Below, piece after piece: positions 44,808-54,578 of a stretch of 64,000 nucleotides of DNA. How positions within the stretch are numbered: the stretch's first letter is position 1; every line of letters begins with the position of its first letter. Location: the NCBI RefSeq assembly GCF_008107725.1, contig NZ_VIRN01000068.1, forward strand, positions 289,200-353,199. The letters are read 5' to 3'. The notes under the pieces are model-generated. The model ran no database searches, had not been told where the DNA came from, and saw only the letters and a list, made by a program, of their open reading frames with translations. The stretch comes from Marinobacter sp. BW6 (GTDB lineage: Bacteria > Pseudomonadota > Gammaproteobacteria > Pseudomonadales > Oleiphilaceae). The position numbers and the translations under genes are program-made.

Positions 44808-47609
44808 GTGAAGGTTACCCTTGCCTTTCTACTATGCTGCCTGTTGGCGTTGTTTCAATCCCCTCTGCGGGCAGAACCGCCCCAAGCGTCGCCGGCACCC
44901 GTGCTTGGCAAGCAAGAGCTGACCTGGCTGGAAGGTCAGGATCGCTTTCGCATCGGTCTTCGCAGTGATCAGGTCCCGCTGATTTTTGATACCGGTAATG
45001 GCGTTCTTGCCGGGACCTACATTGACTACCTCGCCAGGCTCTCAGATAAGCTGGGCGTCACCATGGAGCCCGTTATTCTGGAAACAGGGCAGGAGCGTGG
45101 CCCGGTTCAGAACGAGTTGGCAACCGATGCGGTTCTGACCACGCGGACGCCCGGGATGCCAGTGGTTCCCGGCAAACGCTTTACCGACCCCCTGATGTCC
45201 CTTACCTATGGCGTTTTCGTCAGCGCCGGGGACGCTGCCATTCGGACCCTTGCCGATCTTGAGGGCAGCCGTATTGCGGTGATTGATGGTGACCCCAACC
45301 AATACCCCATGCTGGACCCGGTTGAAAAGTTCACACCGGTTCCGGTGAGCAATGTCAGCGAAGCTGTCGGGCGGATTCTCTCAGGGCAGGCCGATGCCTT
45401 TCTGGCGCCGGTTCCGGTGGTTTCCGATTACCTGCAGTCGGCCATGGTGAATGGCATTGGTCTGTCGGTACTGCTCGATAGTAGCCCGGTGGATGTGGTG
45501 TTGCGGGTGGATACTGATCATGACCGTCTTTATCAGGTGCTGAACAAGGCCATTGCCGCAATCAGCCACAACGAGCACCGTACCATCCGCCAGTCGTGGC
45601 TGCAGGCCGACCAGCCGGCGATGGAGCGAAGTGGGCTGGAGCTGTCTGGATCGGACATCGATTGGCTCAAGCGGCACCCGAATCTGAAGGTTGCCTTTCG
45701 CTCCGACTGGCCGCCGTTTGAATACACCCAGGATGGCCGGCCCACCGGCCTTGTTCCGGACCTGCTGACACGGCTTGAAACCGAGCTCAACGTCCGGTTT
45801 ACCCGCTCCGTGGCCGGGAGCCGAATGGATGCCGAAGAGCAGCTCCGATCGGGCGAGGTGGATATACTCCCGGGGCTGTCCAGGACGCCGCGCACTGAAG
45901 AGGCATTTCTGTTCACCCGGGCCTATCTGACCGTGCCCATCGCTCTCGCCATCCGGGATGACGGCCGTTTTATCGGCGATCTCAGAGAACTTCGCAATGA
46001 ACGGGTGGGTGTGGTGAATCGGCATGCGGCCCATGATTACCTGCTGATCAATCATCCGAACCTGAACCTGTATCCCATGGATACCGTGGAGGAGGGGCTG
46101 CTGGCGCTGTCCAACGGCGACCTGGATGTCATGGTTACACACATTCCGGCGGTCAGTTACACCGTGGCCAGGCTGGGACTTTCAAACCTCAGAATTACCA
46201 GTATCACCCCGTACCAATACGATCTGAGGCTGGCGGTACGCAAGGACAATCCGGAATTACATCGGGTGCTGAATAAGGCGCTGGGCAGCCTCGAGGCCAG
46301 CGAGACAGAGTCCATCTATAATCGCTGGATCCATCTGGATATCGAGCAGGAAACCGATTACACCGTGGTGCGCCGGGTAGTGCTGATCGCCATTCTGGTG
46401 GTACTGATCTTCCTGTACTGGAACCGGAAACTGTCCAGGGAAGTGGATGAGCGCATACGTTCCGAGAATGCCCTGCGCCGAAGCGAGGACGAATTGCGTG
46501 CCGCCAAGCTGGAAGCCGAACGTCTTGCCCGCGAAGCGGAGGCCGCCAGTCTGGCCAAGAGTGAGTTCCTGGCCAATATGTCGCACGAAATCCGGACGCC
46601 TATGAATGCGGTGATCGGCTACAGCGATCTGCTCAGCAAAAGCGTCACCGATCCGCAGCAGCGGAACTATCTGGACGCCATCCGGGCCGGAAGCCGGAGC
46701 CTGCTGATGCTGATCAATGACATCTTGGACCTGTCCCGTATCGAGGCAGGAAAGATGAGGTTGGACTATTCCGCGGTATCGGTGCGTCGTCTTCTCGACG
46801 ATGTTCGCCACATCTTTGATCTTCGGGCCCGGGAGCAGGGAATCACTCTGGAAGTGAGTGTCGACTCACGGATGCCCGGTGCCATGATGCTGGACGAGAC
46901 CCGCCTCCGGCAGGTCCTGTTTAATCTGGTCGGCAATGCCATCAAATTTACCCATGAAGGTGGTGTGACGGTCAGGGCCACCGCGAAGCCGCTCAAGAAC
47001 CAGTCTCCGGAAGATGTGCCGAGCCCGGAAGCGCCGGAGCGCCAGTATTACAAGCTGGTCGTGACGGTCAAAGATAGTGGTATCGGGATTCCTCAGGACC
47101 AGGTTGAGCGGATCTTTGATGCCTTTGAGCAGCAGGAGGGGCAGAATACCCGGCGCTACGGCGGTACTGGCCTCGGGTTGGCAATCAGCCGGAAGCTGGC
47201 CCGGATGATGGGCGGCGAGCTGGAAGTGGAGAGTGAGCCCGGCACCGGTTCGGTCTTTACTGTAACGTTGCCACGGGTCGAAGCCACCGTCGAACAGGCG
47301 GAAGACGAGGGGGCGCCGAAGGAATCAGACAGGCTGCTGGCCCAGACTCTCAGTATGCAGGAGCGGGGTTGGCTGAGGGAGCAGTTGGCGACGGACTTCG
47401 GTGATGAATGGGAATCGGTGAGAGAGAGTGGCGACCCGGAGCAGATGAAAGACTTTGCCCGCCGGGTGCTGGCCTGGGGCCAGCGGTTCCGCTCCCGGTC
47501 CGTGACCCGCTACGGGGAAAAACTGCTGGCGGATGTCGAGGCGTTCAACCTGGATGCAGTCAACACGGCCCTTGAGGCATTTCCGAAACTGCTGGGTCGT
47601 GAGGACTGA
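44808..47609 (+). CDS. BvgS/EvgS-like sensor histidine kinase with two periplasmic solute-binding domains
   Basis: The 933-aa product has a signal-anchor N-terminus, then two SBP_bac_3 (Venus-flytrap) domains in tandem (about 45-265 and 280-510). The second is typical ([20 protein letters not shown]). A membrane helix lies near 525-543 ([15 protein letters not shown]). A coiled-coil linker then leads to HisKA with His593 in [16 protein letters not shown], and to HATPase ([38 protein letters not shown]). A last domain of about 90 residues carries no receiver or recognised Hpt motif. No response regulator is next to it. The start is GTG 44808 with GAGG 8 bases upstream. The ligand may be an amino acid or small acid. 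Confidence 0.9.
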   Translation: MKVTLAFLLCCLLALFQSPLRAEPPQASPAPVLGKQELTWLEGQDRFRIGLRSDQVPLIFDTGNGVLAGTYIDYLARLSDKLGVTMEPVILETGQERGPVQNELATDAVLTTRTPGMPVVPGKRFTDPLMSLTYGVFVSAGDAAIRTLADLEGSRIAVIDGDPNQYPMLDPVEKFTPVPVSNVSEAVGRILSGQADAFLAPVPVVSDYLQSAMVNGIGLSVLLDSSPVDVVLRVDTDHDRLYQVLNKAIAAISHNEHRTIRQSWLQADQPAMERSGLELSGSDIDWLKRHPNLKVAFRSDWPPFEYTQDGRPTGLVPDLLTRLETELNVRFTRSVAGSRMDAEEQLRSGEVDILPGLSRTPRTEEAFLFTRAYLTVPIALAIRDDGRFIGDLRELRNERVGVVNRHAAHDYLLINHPNLNLYPMDTVEEGLLALSNGDLDVMVTHIPAVSYTVARLGLSNLRITSITPYQYDLRLAVRKDNPELHRVLNKALGSLEASETESIYNRWIHLDIEQETDYTVVRRVVLIAILVVLIFLYWNRKLSREVDERIRSENALRRSEDELRAAKLEAERLAREAEAASLAKSEFLANMSHEIRTPMNAVIGYSDLLSKSVTDPQQRNYLDAIRAGSRSLLMLINDILDLSRIEAGKMRLDYSAVSVRRLLDDVRHIFDLRAREQGITLEVSVDSRMPGAMMLDETRLRQVLFNLVGNAIKFTHEGGVTVRATAKPLKNQSPEDVPSPEAPERQYYKLVVTVKDSGIGIPQDQVERIFDAFEQQEGQNTRRYGGTGLGLAISRKLARMMGGELEVESEPGTGSVFTVTLPRVEATVEQAEDEGAPKESDRLLAQTLSMQERGWLREQLATDFGDEWESVRESGDPEQMKDFARRVLAWGQRFRSRSVTRYGEKLLADVEAFNLDAVNTALEAFPKLLGRED

Positions 47610-47612
47610 GTT

Positions 47613-47978
47613 CTAAAGGCAATCGAACTGCGAGCGGCGGTCGAAAGCGACTGAGACCATGTCGTAACCGGAATCCGACAGCTGGCGGATCAGGTCGTGA
47701 TCTTTCAGCAGGGTCATGCAGACCTTGTGGACGCTGGCCTGAAGCTGTGCTGATTCCATCTGATTCGAGGCCAGGCGAAAATCCACAATCAGGTACTTGC
47801 GGTCGACCGCGGCGCTGGCAGGAATATCCTGTCGTTCAACGCTCTCGTACCCGATATAGGTTGCCTGGGCTTCCGGGAACACCTGACTCATGAGTACGTC
47901 GAGGTTTTCTCCACGGGCAAGCTGGGCTGAGAGCAATAGGGCTGCGACAGCGAGGCGAAGCGAATGCTTGATGGTCAT
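47613..47978 (-). CDS. Small secreted protein of unknown function
   Basis: The 121-aa product has a signal peptide (MTIKHSLRLAVAALLLSAQ, cleavage likely after LARG). The mature part of about 97 residues has two cysteines (KVCMTLLKDHD and the last-but-one residue), which could form one disulfide. I do not recognise the family. It converges with the sensor kinase, leaving three bases between the stops, and its upstream region holds an 8-bp inverted repeat at 48014-48038. It may act in the periplasm near the kinase's sensor domains, but that is speculation. Confidence 0.65.
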   Translation of the reverse strand: MTIKHSLRLAVAALLLSAQLARGENLDVLMSQVFPEAQATYIGYESVERQDIPASAAVDRKYLIVDFRLASNQMESAQLQASVHKVCMTLLKDHDLIRQLSDSGYDMVSVAFDRRSQFDCL

Positions 47979-48013
47979 TGGAGGCCACTCCCTGGTGACA
48001 ATCCGGTTGGTCT

Positions 48014-48038
48014 GTAACCAAGTGTAAAGTTTGGTTAC
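48014..48038. repeat. Perfect 8-bp inverted repeat, possible operator
   Basis: GTAACCAA and TTGGTTAC are separated by nine A/T-rich bases, about 36-60 bases upstream of the secreted-protein gene start on the minus strand. The spacing between arm centres is about 17 bases, close to two helical turns, as for many dimeric repressors. The regulator is not identified. Confidence 0.4.
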
Positions 48039-48196
48039 CGTTGATTATTGCAAAGTCTGTCGCATTTTGCGCGATATGTGGCAGTAATTTTTCAATTGTT
48101 TGCAGTCTCGATACAGTAACGGGCTGGCTTTCGGGCTCCCGGTGCGCGATACGATCAACTATGATGTGATAAAGACGGACGTTAAGAGGAAGACGC

Positions 48197-48805
48197 ATGT
48201 TTCAGCTTGTCTTTAAAGGGGAATGCGTTCCCGGAACGGATACGGAAACGGCGCGCAACAATGCTCGCACGCTGTTCAAGGCGTCTCTTGAGCAGGTTGA
48301 CCGCATGTTCAGTGGCCAGCCGGTGGTTATTCGCAATAAGCTGGAAGAGGTTCAGGCTGAAAAGTACCGGGCGGTGCTGAAAAAGCACGGTATGGTGGCG
48401 TATGTTCAGTCCATGTCCGAGGCCCGGCCCGCTGCGGGTGCAACACCACCACAACCCAGTCCCTCGGCCCCGGCAAGCCAGCCGCGTCAGAAGCCGGCGC
48501 CTGCTGCCCCGCCGGCGGAAGGTAAGCGTAGTGGGGTTCCCGAAACCGAGCCGGGTGATCGTCTGGCGGTGGCGGGCGAGAAGGTGGACGCGATTCTCTC
48601 CGGCTCCGGTCTGAGCCTGGACCCGGTCGGCGTCACTCTGGCGGAGCAGACCGAAGTGGAACCACCGATGTTCCAGCATCTGGACGAATGGAGTTTGGCT
48701 CCGGCCGGCAGTGACCTTGGTGTGGAGCGAGACCTTCCGCCGCCGGTGGTACCCGACGTATCCCACCTGTCCCTTGCGGACGACGATTCCCAGGAACGGA
48801 AATGA
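48197..48805 (+). CDS. Protein with DUF805-associated N-terminal domain and Pro/Ala-rich tail
   Basis: The 202-aa product has an N-terminal domain of about 75 residues (FQLVFKGECVPG, ARTLFKASLEQVDRMFSG, VVIRNKLEEVQAEKYRAVLKKHG). I recall this domain from the front of DUF805 and Yip1-like membrane proteins. The rest is a Pro/Ala-rich linker and an acidic C-terminus with no membrane segment, so it is a soluble, stand-alone version. AGAGGA lies 7 bases before the ATG. The patatin autotransporter starts seven bases after its stop, so the two may be cotranscribed. Function is unknown. Confidence 0.68.
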   Translation: MFQLVFKGECVPGTDTETARNNARTLFKASLEQVDRMFSGQPVVIRNKLEEVQAEKYRAVLKKHGMVAYVQSMSEARPAAGATPPQPSPSAPASQPRQKPAPAAPPAEGKRSGVPETEPGDRLAVAGEKVDAILSGSGLSLDPVGVTLAEQTEVEPPMFQHLDEWSLAPAGSDLGVERDLPPPVVPDVSHLSLADDDSQERK

Positions 48806-48812
48806 TCCCATT

Positions 48813-51026
48813 GTGAATTCGGGGAATCGTCAGGCACGATCGGCCATGTGCCTGTTGTTCAGCATAATACTTGTGGTGCCAATGGCCATGGCCGAAGAGC
48901 GACCCCGGATTGGTCTGGTCCTCAGTGGCGGGGGCGCAAAGGGTATGGCCCATGTCGGCGTCCTGAGGGTGCTGGAAGAGATGCGGATTCCGGTTGATCT
49001 GGTGGTGGGTACCAGTGCGGGCTCTGCAGTTGGTGCACTTTATGCCAGTGGCATGCCGGTCAAGGATATTGAGCAGCGCTTTATTCGCATGGACTGGTTG
49101 TCCAGCTTTCGTGACGATCCCGGTCGGGTCTACAAACCTGTGCGCCGAAAACAGGATGACTGGCGTTTTCCTGTGGTTCCCGGGATCGGGGTGCGAGGCG
49201 ACGGGCTGCATGTTGGCGGCGGGCTCATCGCTGGCCAGAATCTGGGATTCATCCTGAATGAGCTGACCCATAACGCTGCCCTGGTAGAAGACTTTGACCG
49301 TCTTCCGATTCCATTCCGGGCCGTTGCCACGGATCTGGAGACCGGTGAGCAGGTGGTGATCGGTGACGGCAACCTGTCCGAGGCTATTCGGGCCAGCATG
49401 AGCATTCCCGGCGTGTACGCGCCGGTGGAACGCGATGGCCAGTTACTGGTGGATGGTGGCGTCGCCAATAACCTGCCAATCAGCGTTGCCCGGGAATTGG
49501 GCGCCGACGTTATCATCGCCATAGATATTACCGACAGCCTGATGCAGACCGACGAACTGCGAGGTGCGTTTTCGGTGGTCGGTCAGCTCACAACCATCAT
49601 GACCCGAAGAAACACCGATCAACAACTGGGTCTGCTCGCAGAGAGCGATGTCCTGATACGCCCGGATCTGGAAGGCTACACCTCCGCCGATTTCTATGAT
49701 GCTCCGGTACTGTTCGAGCTGGGCGCCAGCACGGCCAGGGAGCATGGCGTCGAACTGCGTCCACTCTCGGTGTCCCGGGAGGCGTGGGCGGCCTGGCGGG
49801 ACCGTGTGGCGGCCCGGGATGCGGGCGCAAACATCATTTCACGTATCGAGGTAGACGACAGTCGTCGGCTGGCCCGCGACTTCCTCAAAGAGCGAATCCG
49901 ACAGAGAACCGGCGAACCTCTGAATACCGAGCAGCTGGAGGCCGATCTTAAACGAATTTATGGCCTCGGCTACTACGAAATTGTGTCGTATTCGACGGCG
50001 TCGTCGCCCGAAGGTACGGTCCTGACCATCCGCGTCCAGGAGAAAAGCTGGGGGCCTAACTACCTGTCTTTCGGGCTCAATTATGAGGACAACTTCGACG
50101 GGGAGACCCGTTTCAATCTGGCGTCAGCTCTTCGCATGACCGAGTTAAACGAGCTTGGTGGGGAATGGCAGACCGGTGTTCAGCTTGGCACCGAACCCTG
50201 GCTGCGCAGCCAGTGGTATCAGCCTCTGGATTACGGTTATGAGCGATTCCTGGTGCTGGGTGGCGAATATTCTCGGGATACCTTCAGCCAGTTTGATGCC
50301 TCGGGCACGCGTATTGCGGAGGTGGACGTGACCTTCCGGAAAGCGGATCTGGCAGTGGGTATGGAAATTGGCGGCAATGCCGAGATCCGCCTGATCTATG
50401 CCAGGGGCTATGCCACAGTGGATGAGCAGATTGGCCAGCCGGTGGCCTCTGAGGATTCTGTTCATCAGGGCGGCATAGCCCTCCAACTGGTTCATGACTC
50501 GCTGGATGATACCTTTTTCCCCCGCGCGGGTGGTTTTGCCGGCATCCGGGGACGCTTCGAGCGTGAGGGGTTGGGGTCAGACCGGGAGTTTGATTCGGTA
50601 ACCGGCCTGGCGCTGGGTACTGAGAGCTGGAAAGGTCTGACGTTGACCGGGCTAGTGTATGCCCATGCCGTAACGAAGGGCGCGCCAGGTATTGAAAATG
50701 CGGTCCGCCTGGGCGGTTTTCGTCGGTTGTCGGCTTACGCCCCGGGTGAAATTACCGGAGACAACGCCTTGATGGTCTCAGCCTACGCCAGCCAAAGCTT
50801 TGGTGGACCACTGCTGCCCTGGTTTGTGGGCGCCGGGTTCGAAGCAGGCAATGCCTGGCCCTCTCTGGATGCGGCGAGCTGGGACAGCTCGGTGAAATCC
50901 TCCAGTGTGTTCGCCGGTGTGGATACCTTCCTGGGGCCGGTACAGCTGGCGATGGCCTACAATAACGAGGACAACTGGACCGCCTATCTGAATATTGGTT
51001 TCTCGTTTACGCAGCTCTTCTACTGA
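48813..51026 (+). CDS. PlpD-like patatin phospholipase autotransporter (type Vd secretion)
   Basis: The 737-aa product has a signal peptide, then a patatin domain with the oxyanion motif LSGGGAKGMAHVG, nucleophile Ser68 in GTSAGS and catalytic Asp214 in VDGGVANNLP. After about residue 330 comes a POTRA-like module (LNTEQLEADLKRIYGLGYYEIVSY), then a BamA-type outer-membrane barrel. The barrel ends FSFTQLFY, an aromatic terminus used for BAM insertion. This matches the type Vd layout of P. aeruginosa PlpD, in which the lipase is exported through its own barrel. The start is GTG 48813; an ATG at 48846 would shorten the signal. It converges with the GntR gene. Confidence 0.9.
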   Translation: MNSGNRQARSAMCLLFSIILVVPMAMAEERPRIGLVLSGGGAKGMAHVGVLRVLEEMRIPVDLVVGTSAGSAVGALYASGMPVKDIEQRFIRMDWLSSFRDDPGRVYKPVRRKQDDWRFPVVPGIGVRGDGLHVGGGLIAGQNLGFILNELTHNAALVEDFDRLPIPFRAVATDLETGEQVVIGDGNLSEAIRASMSIPGVYAPVERDGQLLVDGGVANNLPISVARELGADVIIAIDITDSLMQTDELRGAFSVVGQLTTIMTRRNTDQQLGLLAESDVLIRPDLEGYTSADFYDAPVLFELGASTAREHGVELRPLSVSREAWAAWRDRVAARDAGANIISRIEVDDSRRLARDFLKERIRQRTGEPLNTEQLEADLKRIYGLGYYEIVSYSTASSPEGTVLTIRVQEKSWGPNYLSFGLNYEDNFDGETRFNLASALRMTELNELGGEWQTGVQLGTEPWLRSQWYQPLDYGYERFLVLGGEYSRDTFSQFDASGTRIAEVDVTFRKADLAVGMEIGGNAEIRLIYARGYATVDEQIGQPVASEDSVHQGGIALQLVHDSLDDTFFPRAGGFAGIRGRFEREGLGSDREFDSVTGLALGTESWKGLTLTGLVYAHAVTKGAPGIENAVRLGGFRRLSAYAPGEITGDNALMVSAYASQSFGGPLLPWFVGAGFEAGNAWPSLDAASWDSSVKSSSVFAGVDTFLGPVQLAMAYNNEDNWTAYLNIGFSFTQLFY

Positions 51027-51032
51027 CAGAGA

Positions 51033-51710
51033 TCACGCGCTTTTGCTGCCAGTCTTTTCTATGGCATTCAGAACCTGCTGACACTGTTGCAGGGCATAGC
51101 GATGGAGAATGCCGGTCAGCCTATCCTCATCCCGGTCCTTGATCGCACTGATAGACTCCTGCATGTGGGCCAGGTTGTCCTCGATCACCTGATTTCCTCC
51201 CTGTTGGAAGGCGACAAAGGCACAGCGCTTGGCTGAAGGCCAGAGGTCCTCGATGGCCGAGACAATGAAATAGTTATCAGCGTAGGCCAGTGACGCCTTG
51301 GTGTACTCAATGCCCAGTTCCAGGAAAGCCAGCAGGTCATTTTTCTCGTAGCAGGCCTGCATCTGTTCGTACAGGGTTTCCAGTCGCGTCATATCGTCCG
51401 GCTGCCAGTTGCGCACCAGCTTGCGCCCGGTGTGGGTCAGGTACAGTTCGAGGGTTTCGTAGAGGCTGCGCACGAAATACTCGTCCAGCGGCGTTACAAA
51501 CGCGCCCTTGCGGGGCACGTTGCGGACCAGATGCCGCTTCTCCAGCAGCAACAGCCCTTCGCGGATGGAGCCGTGGCTGACGTCCATCTGCTTCGCCATG
51601 GCTCCCTCGTAAATCCGTTCTCCGGAGCGAAGCTGGCCAAAGGCAATCAGGTTCTCGATGTGGCGGGCGACCTGTTCGGTCAGTGTTTCTCTGGGTTTGA
51701 AGGCATTCAT
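51033..51710 (-). CDS. GntR family (FadR/FCD subgroup) transcription regulator
   Basis: The 225-aa product has an N-terminal winged helix (about 10-75, with LRSGERIYEGAMAKQMDVSHGSIREGLLLLE) and an all-helical FCD effector domain (about 90-210, YETLELYLTHTGRKL). FCD members often sense organic acids and repress linked genes. Neighbours here are the patatin autotransporter and cardiolipin synthase, so a membrane-lipid link is possible but not shown. The ATG at 51710 lies 83 bases after cls on the same strand. Confidence 0.87.
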   Translation of the reverse strand: MNAFKPRETLTEQVARHIENLIAFGQLRSGERIYEGAMAKQMDVSHGSIREGLLLLEKRHLVRNVPRKGAFVTPLDEYFVRSLYETLELYLTHTGRKLVRNWQPDDMTRLETLYEQMQACYEKNDLLAFLELGIEYTKASLAYADNYFIVSAIEDLWPSAKRCAFVAFQQGGNQVIEDNLAHMQESISAIKDRDEDRLTGILHRYALQQCQQVLNAIEKTGSKSA

Positions 51711-51793
51711 GTTGATCTGTCGCTAATGCATACTGGCTGAATCGTGTAGGCATAGTCGCACATCGGCTATAACGGAGCCAGTCGCCGGGACGT

Positions 51794-53227
51794 TCAAAGC
51801 AGGGGAGCCAACAGGCGTACCGCACGACAACCCAGGCGGAACAGGATGGAGCGGTCCTGGTAATCGCTTTCGGTCATCAAACGGGAACTGTCCAGATCCT
51901 GTTCCAGCATGGATTCGACGCTGCGGATAAAGTGCGGCGCCGTGGTGATGGCGGTGATCTCGAAATTCAGTCGCATGGAGCGGTTGTCCATGTTGGCGGT
52001 CCCTACCGCCGCGTACCGGTTATCCACCAGGATCACTTTCTGGTGCATGAAACCCGGTTGGTAACGGTAGATGCCGATTCCGGTCTTGCAGGCCTGCACC
52101 AGGTAGGAATAGGCGGCCAATCCGATCAGACGGCTGTCTGACTTTTCCGGAATCAGGATTCTCACGTCCACGCCTCGCAGCGCCGCCAGCTGCAGCGCAT
52201 TCATGATCTGGAAGTCTGGCACAAAGTAGGGCGAGGCGAGCCAGAGCCGGTTCCGGGCGTTATTGATGCAGTTCAGGAAAAACAGGGTGCAGGTTTCCCA
52301 GGTGTCGGCTGGCCCCGTCGGCAGCATCAGTACCTCGTCTTTCCCCGGCTGATTGTTTTGCGGCTCCCAGTCGAGGCTGGGAAAATCATTGCTGGCCCAG
52401 TTCCAGTCCTCCAGCCAGGCCAGCTGCAGACCGGTCACTGCTGGCCCTTCAATCCGGCAGTGGGTGTCGCGCCAGGGTTCCTGGTCCATGGCGGTACCCA
52501 GATATTCGTCCCCCAGATTGATGCCGCCCACAAAGCCGACTTTACCGTCGCAGACCAACAGCTTCCGGTGGTTTCGGAAATTGATCTGGAACCGCCGCCT
52601 GCGGATGTTGCCGTCTCCGAACGAAGCAACCCGGGCGCCAGCTGCGGCAAGCTGCTTCAGGTAGTTCCGTGGCAACCAGACGCTGCCGATGTCGTCATAG
52701 AGGAACCAGACTTCCACGCCCTGGGCCAGTTTGCGCTCAAGAATCGACTTGATCCGGCGGCCAACCCGGTCTGAACGCACAATGTAGAATTCCAGCAGGA
52801 TATAGTGCTCCGCGTCTTCCATGGCTTCAAACAGGGCCTCGAAAGTGGCCTCGCCGTCCCGCAACAGCGTGCATCGGTTGCGGTCGGTAAACGGTTGGCG
52901 CCCCAGTCGGCACAGCACCTGGAGCTCGTCCGTGAAGCGGTCGCTGGTGGGGATCGGTATGGAGGTGGTCTGCTGTTCGAACCTATTCAGCAAATTGGTC
53001 AGGGACTCGTCTCCCAGGCGCCGGGCTTTTACATAACCACCGAAACGATAACGCCCGAACAGGACGAACATGGGGACCGCGATATAGGGCAGCGCGATCA
53101 GGCCTATAACCCAGGCGATGGCGCCCTGGGTGGTACGGTAAGTCAGCAGAATGCGGTAGACACAGGCGAATGCGCCCAGGTAAATGGCCCCCACCGCAAT
53201 CGCAACCAGAGACAGGTCGTCCATCAT
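51794..53227 (-). CDS. cls: Cardiolipin synthase (ClsA type)
   Basis: The 477-aa product has two N-terminal membrane helices (about 4-25 and 34-57), then two phospholipase D domains. The HKD motifs are NFRNHRKLLVCDGKVGFVGG and FMHQKVILVDNRYAAVGTAN, both with intact His, Lys and Asp. It condenses phosphatidylglycerol into cardiolipin at the inner membrane. Length and helices fit ClsA. Its ATG overlaps the stop of the AraC-family gene by four bases, so their translation is coupled. Confidence 0.93.
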   Translation of the reverse strand: MMDDLSLVAIAVGAIYLGAFACVYRILLTYRTTQGAIAWVIGLIALPYIAVPMFVLFGRYRFGGYVKARRLGDESLTNLLNRFEQQTTSIPIPTSDRFTDELQVLCRLGRQPFTDRNRCTLLRDGEATFEALFEAMEDAEHYILLEFYIVRSDRVGRRIKSILERKLAQGVEVWFLYDDIGSVWLPRNYLKQLAAAGARVASFGDGNIRRRRFQINFRNHRKLLVCDGKVGFVGGINLGDEYLGTAMDQEPWRDTHCRIEGPAVTGLQLAWLEDWNWASNDFPSLDWEPQNNQPGKDEVLMLPTGPADTWETCTLFFLNCINNARNRLWLASPYFVPDFQIMNALQLAALRGVDVRILIPEKSDSRLIGLAAYSYLVQACKTGIGIYRYQPGFMHQKVILVDNRYAAVGTANMDNRSMRLNFEITAITTAPHFIRSVESMLEQDLDSSRLMTESDYQDRSILFRLGCRAVRLLAPLL

Positions 53228-54306
53228 CGCTCTCCGTCGCCGCTGGCCGACTTCTGGTTGCCTGACCCCGGCGTCGCCGGATGCCGCGCGCGATACTCGG
53301 CCGGCGAGGTTCCAGTCCAGCGTTTGAACGCGCGGCTGAAGGCACTGAGCTCAGAAAAACCCAGCAGGAAGGCAATCTCGCCAAGAGCGTACTGATCCCC
53401 GGCTACATATCTCAATGCCTTGTCCTGACGGACCTGCTCCACCAACCCGTGAAAGCTCAGGCCCTCCTTTTTGAGCTTCCGATACAGGGTCTGGCGGCTC
53501 ATATGGCACTGACGGGCCAGGCTGTCAGCGTCAATCCTTTCGGTTGCCATTTGCTTTGAAATCAGCCGGCGAATCTTACGGCCGAAGGAACGACGGGTCT
53601 GCAGTCTTGCCAGTAGTGAGTTGACCTGTTTCAGCACCGCTGAGTAAACATAAGGGTTGCGCCGGGGAATCGGGTGCCCGAGATGCCGGCTATTGAACGC
53701 CAGCCTGGTAATACCGCAGTCAAACCGGACTGGGCCACCGAAGAGCTTTTCATACTCGTGCGCGTAGACCGGAGCGGGGTGGGCAATCTCCACCCATTCG
53801 GCCCGAATGTCGGGATGGATGAAGTGCCGGGTACGTGTGATAGCCGCAGTCAGGGTCCGGTCCATATCCTGCCGGCAGTAGTGTTCGGCCGTATCCGGCT
53901 GCCAGCAAAGGATGGCCTGGTCGGCGGTCTGCTCGAAGCTCAGGAATACCGACTCATTAATCAGCCGGTGCAGGCGCACATACTGGGTGACGGCCTCACC
54001 GAGCGTGTCGCAGTTGAAAAACACATGCCCGACCAGCCCCATTCGTTCCGGGTCCACGACCTGTCCGGCATGTAGCCCGACTCCCGGATCGCCAGTGACC
54101 AGCTCGGCGTGCTCCCAGAGCCGGTAATGGACATCAGCCGGAACGCGCCTGTCCGGGTCGGTGAGTTCCGATATCGTCAGCCCGGTCAGTTGTTCAACGC
54201 GCGGTGCATTGAGCACGCCCTGGCGCTCAAGGTAATGAACCAGTGCCAGCGTGCTGGAGGCAGCGACCAGGGGAGCGCTGATTGGGTCTGGTTGGGCTGA
54301 TGTCAC
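53224..54306 (-). CDS. AraC family transcription regulator
   Basis: The 360-aa product has the PF12625-type N-terminal effector domain (about 15-190, with DPDRRVPADVHYRLWEHAE, VGLHAGQVVDPERMG and HVFFNCDTLGEAVTQYVRL). Its C-terminal AraC double helix-turn-helix (about 255-345) contains SLARQCHMSRQTLYRKLKK and IAFLLGFSELSAFSRAFK. The start is taken as GTG 54306; the frame is open to 54381 but with no better start. This subgroup often controls metabolic operons near it. Its four-base overlap with cls suggests it may regulate or be co-made with that enzyme, an uncommon pairing. Confidence 0.87.
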   Translation of the reverse strand: MTSAQPDPISAPLVAASSTLALVHYLERQGVLNAPRVEQLTGLTISELTDPDRRVPADVHYRLWEHAELVTGDPGVGLHAGQVVDPERMGLVGHVFFNCDTLGEAVTQYVRLHRLINESVFLSFEQTADQAILCWQPDTAEHYCRQDMDRTLTAAITRTRHFIHPDIRAEWVEIAHPAPVYAHEYEKLFGGPVRFDCGITRLAFNSRHLGHPIPRRNPYVYSAVLKQVNSLLARLQTRRSFGRKIRRLISKQMATERIDADSLARQCHMSRQTLYRKLKKEGLSFHGLVEQVRQDKALRYVAGDQYALGEIAFLLGFSELSAFSRAFKRWTGTSPAEYRARHPATPGSGNQKSASGDGER

Positions 54307-54455
54307 GTTATACGGCCTGATAGTTAACGACCTGTCATGATGACTGATACAAAATGTCAAGTGTATGCAACCGCCTGTCAACGGTTACCCATGGCTTTAA
54401 CGATAGCATCAGGGTATCAGGTTGAAGCAATGGAAAGGCAATCAGGAGGTGTTTT

Positions 54456-54548
54456 ATGGAACAGGAAATTTTCGTACCCCATACCGAGCTTGAGCGCAAA
54501 AACGTGATTGAGCTCGCCGAGTACCTGAACAGCATCTTCTATTGCTGA
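54456..54548 (+). CDS. Unrecognised 30-aa small protein with strong ribosome site and own terminator
   Basis: A 30-codon frame begins MEQEIFVPHTELERK and ends LNSIFYC before TGA. AGGAGGT (54444-54450) lies five bases before the ATG, among the best ribosome sites in the window, and an intrinsic terminator follows 30 bases after the stop. The first half is acidic with one Pro. The second half could form an amphipathic helix ending in aromatic residues and a C-terminal Cys. There is no signal peptide. I do not recognise it. It could be a stable small protein, or a precursor peptide; no modifying enzyme was found nearby. Upstream is the divergent AraC gene; downstream is an esterase 156 bases away. 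Confidence 0.6.
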   Translation: MEQEIFVPHTELERKNVIELAEYLNSIFYC

Positions 54549-54578
54549 TTTCTCAGGCGTAACGTCTATGACCTTCAT

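Noticed and set aside
54355..54381. Two TTGACA boxes on the minus strand upstream of the AraC gene
   Set aside because: Neither has an acceptable -10 at 16-18 bases, so a promoter claim is not supported.
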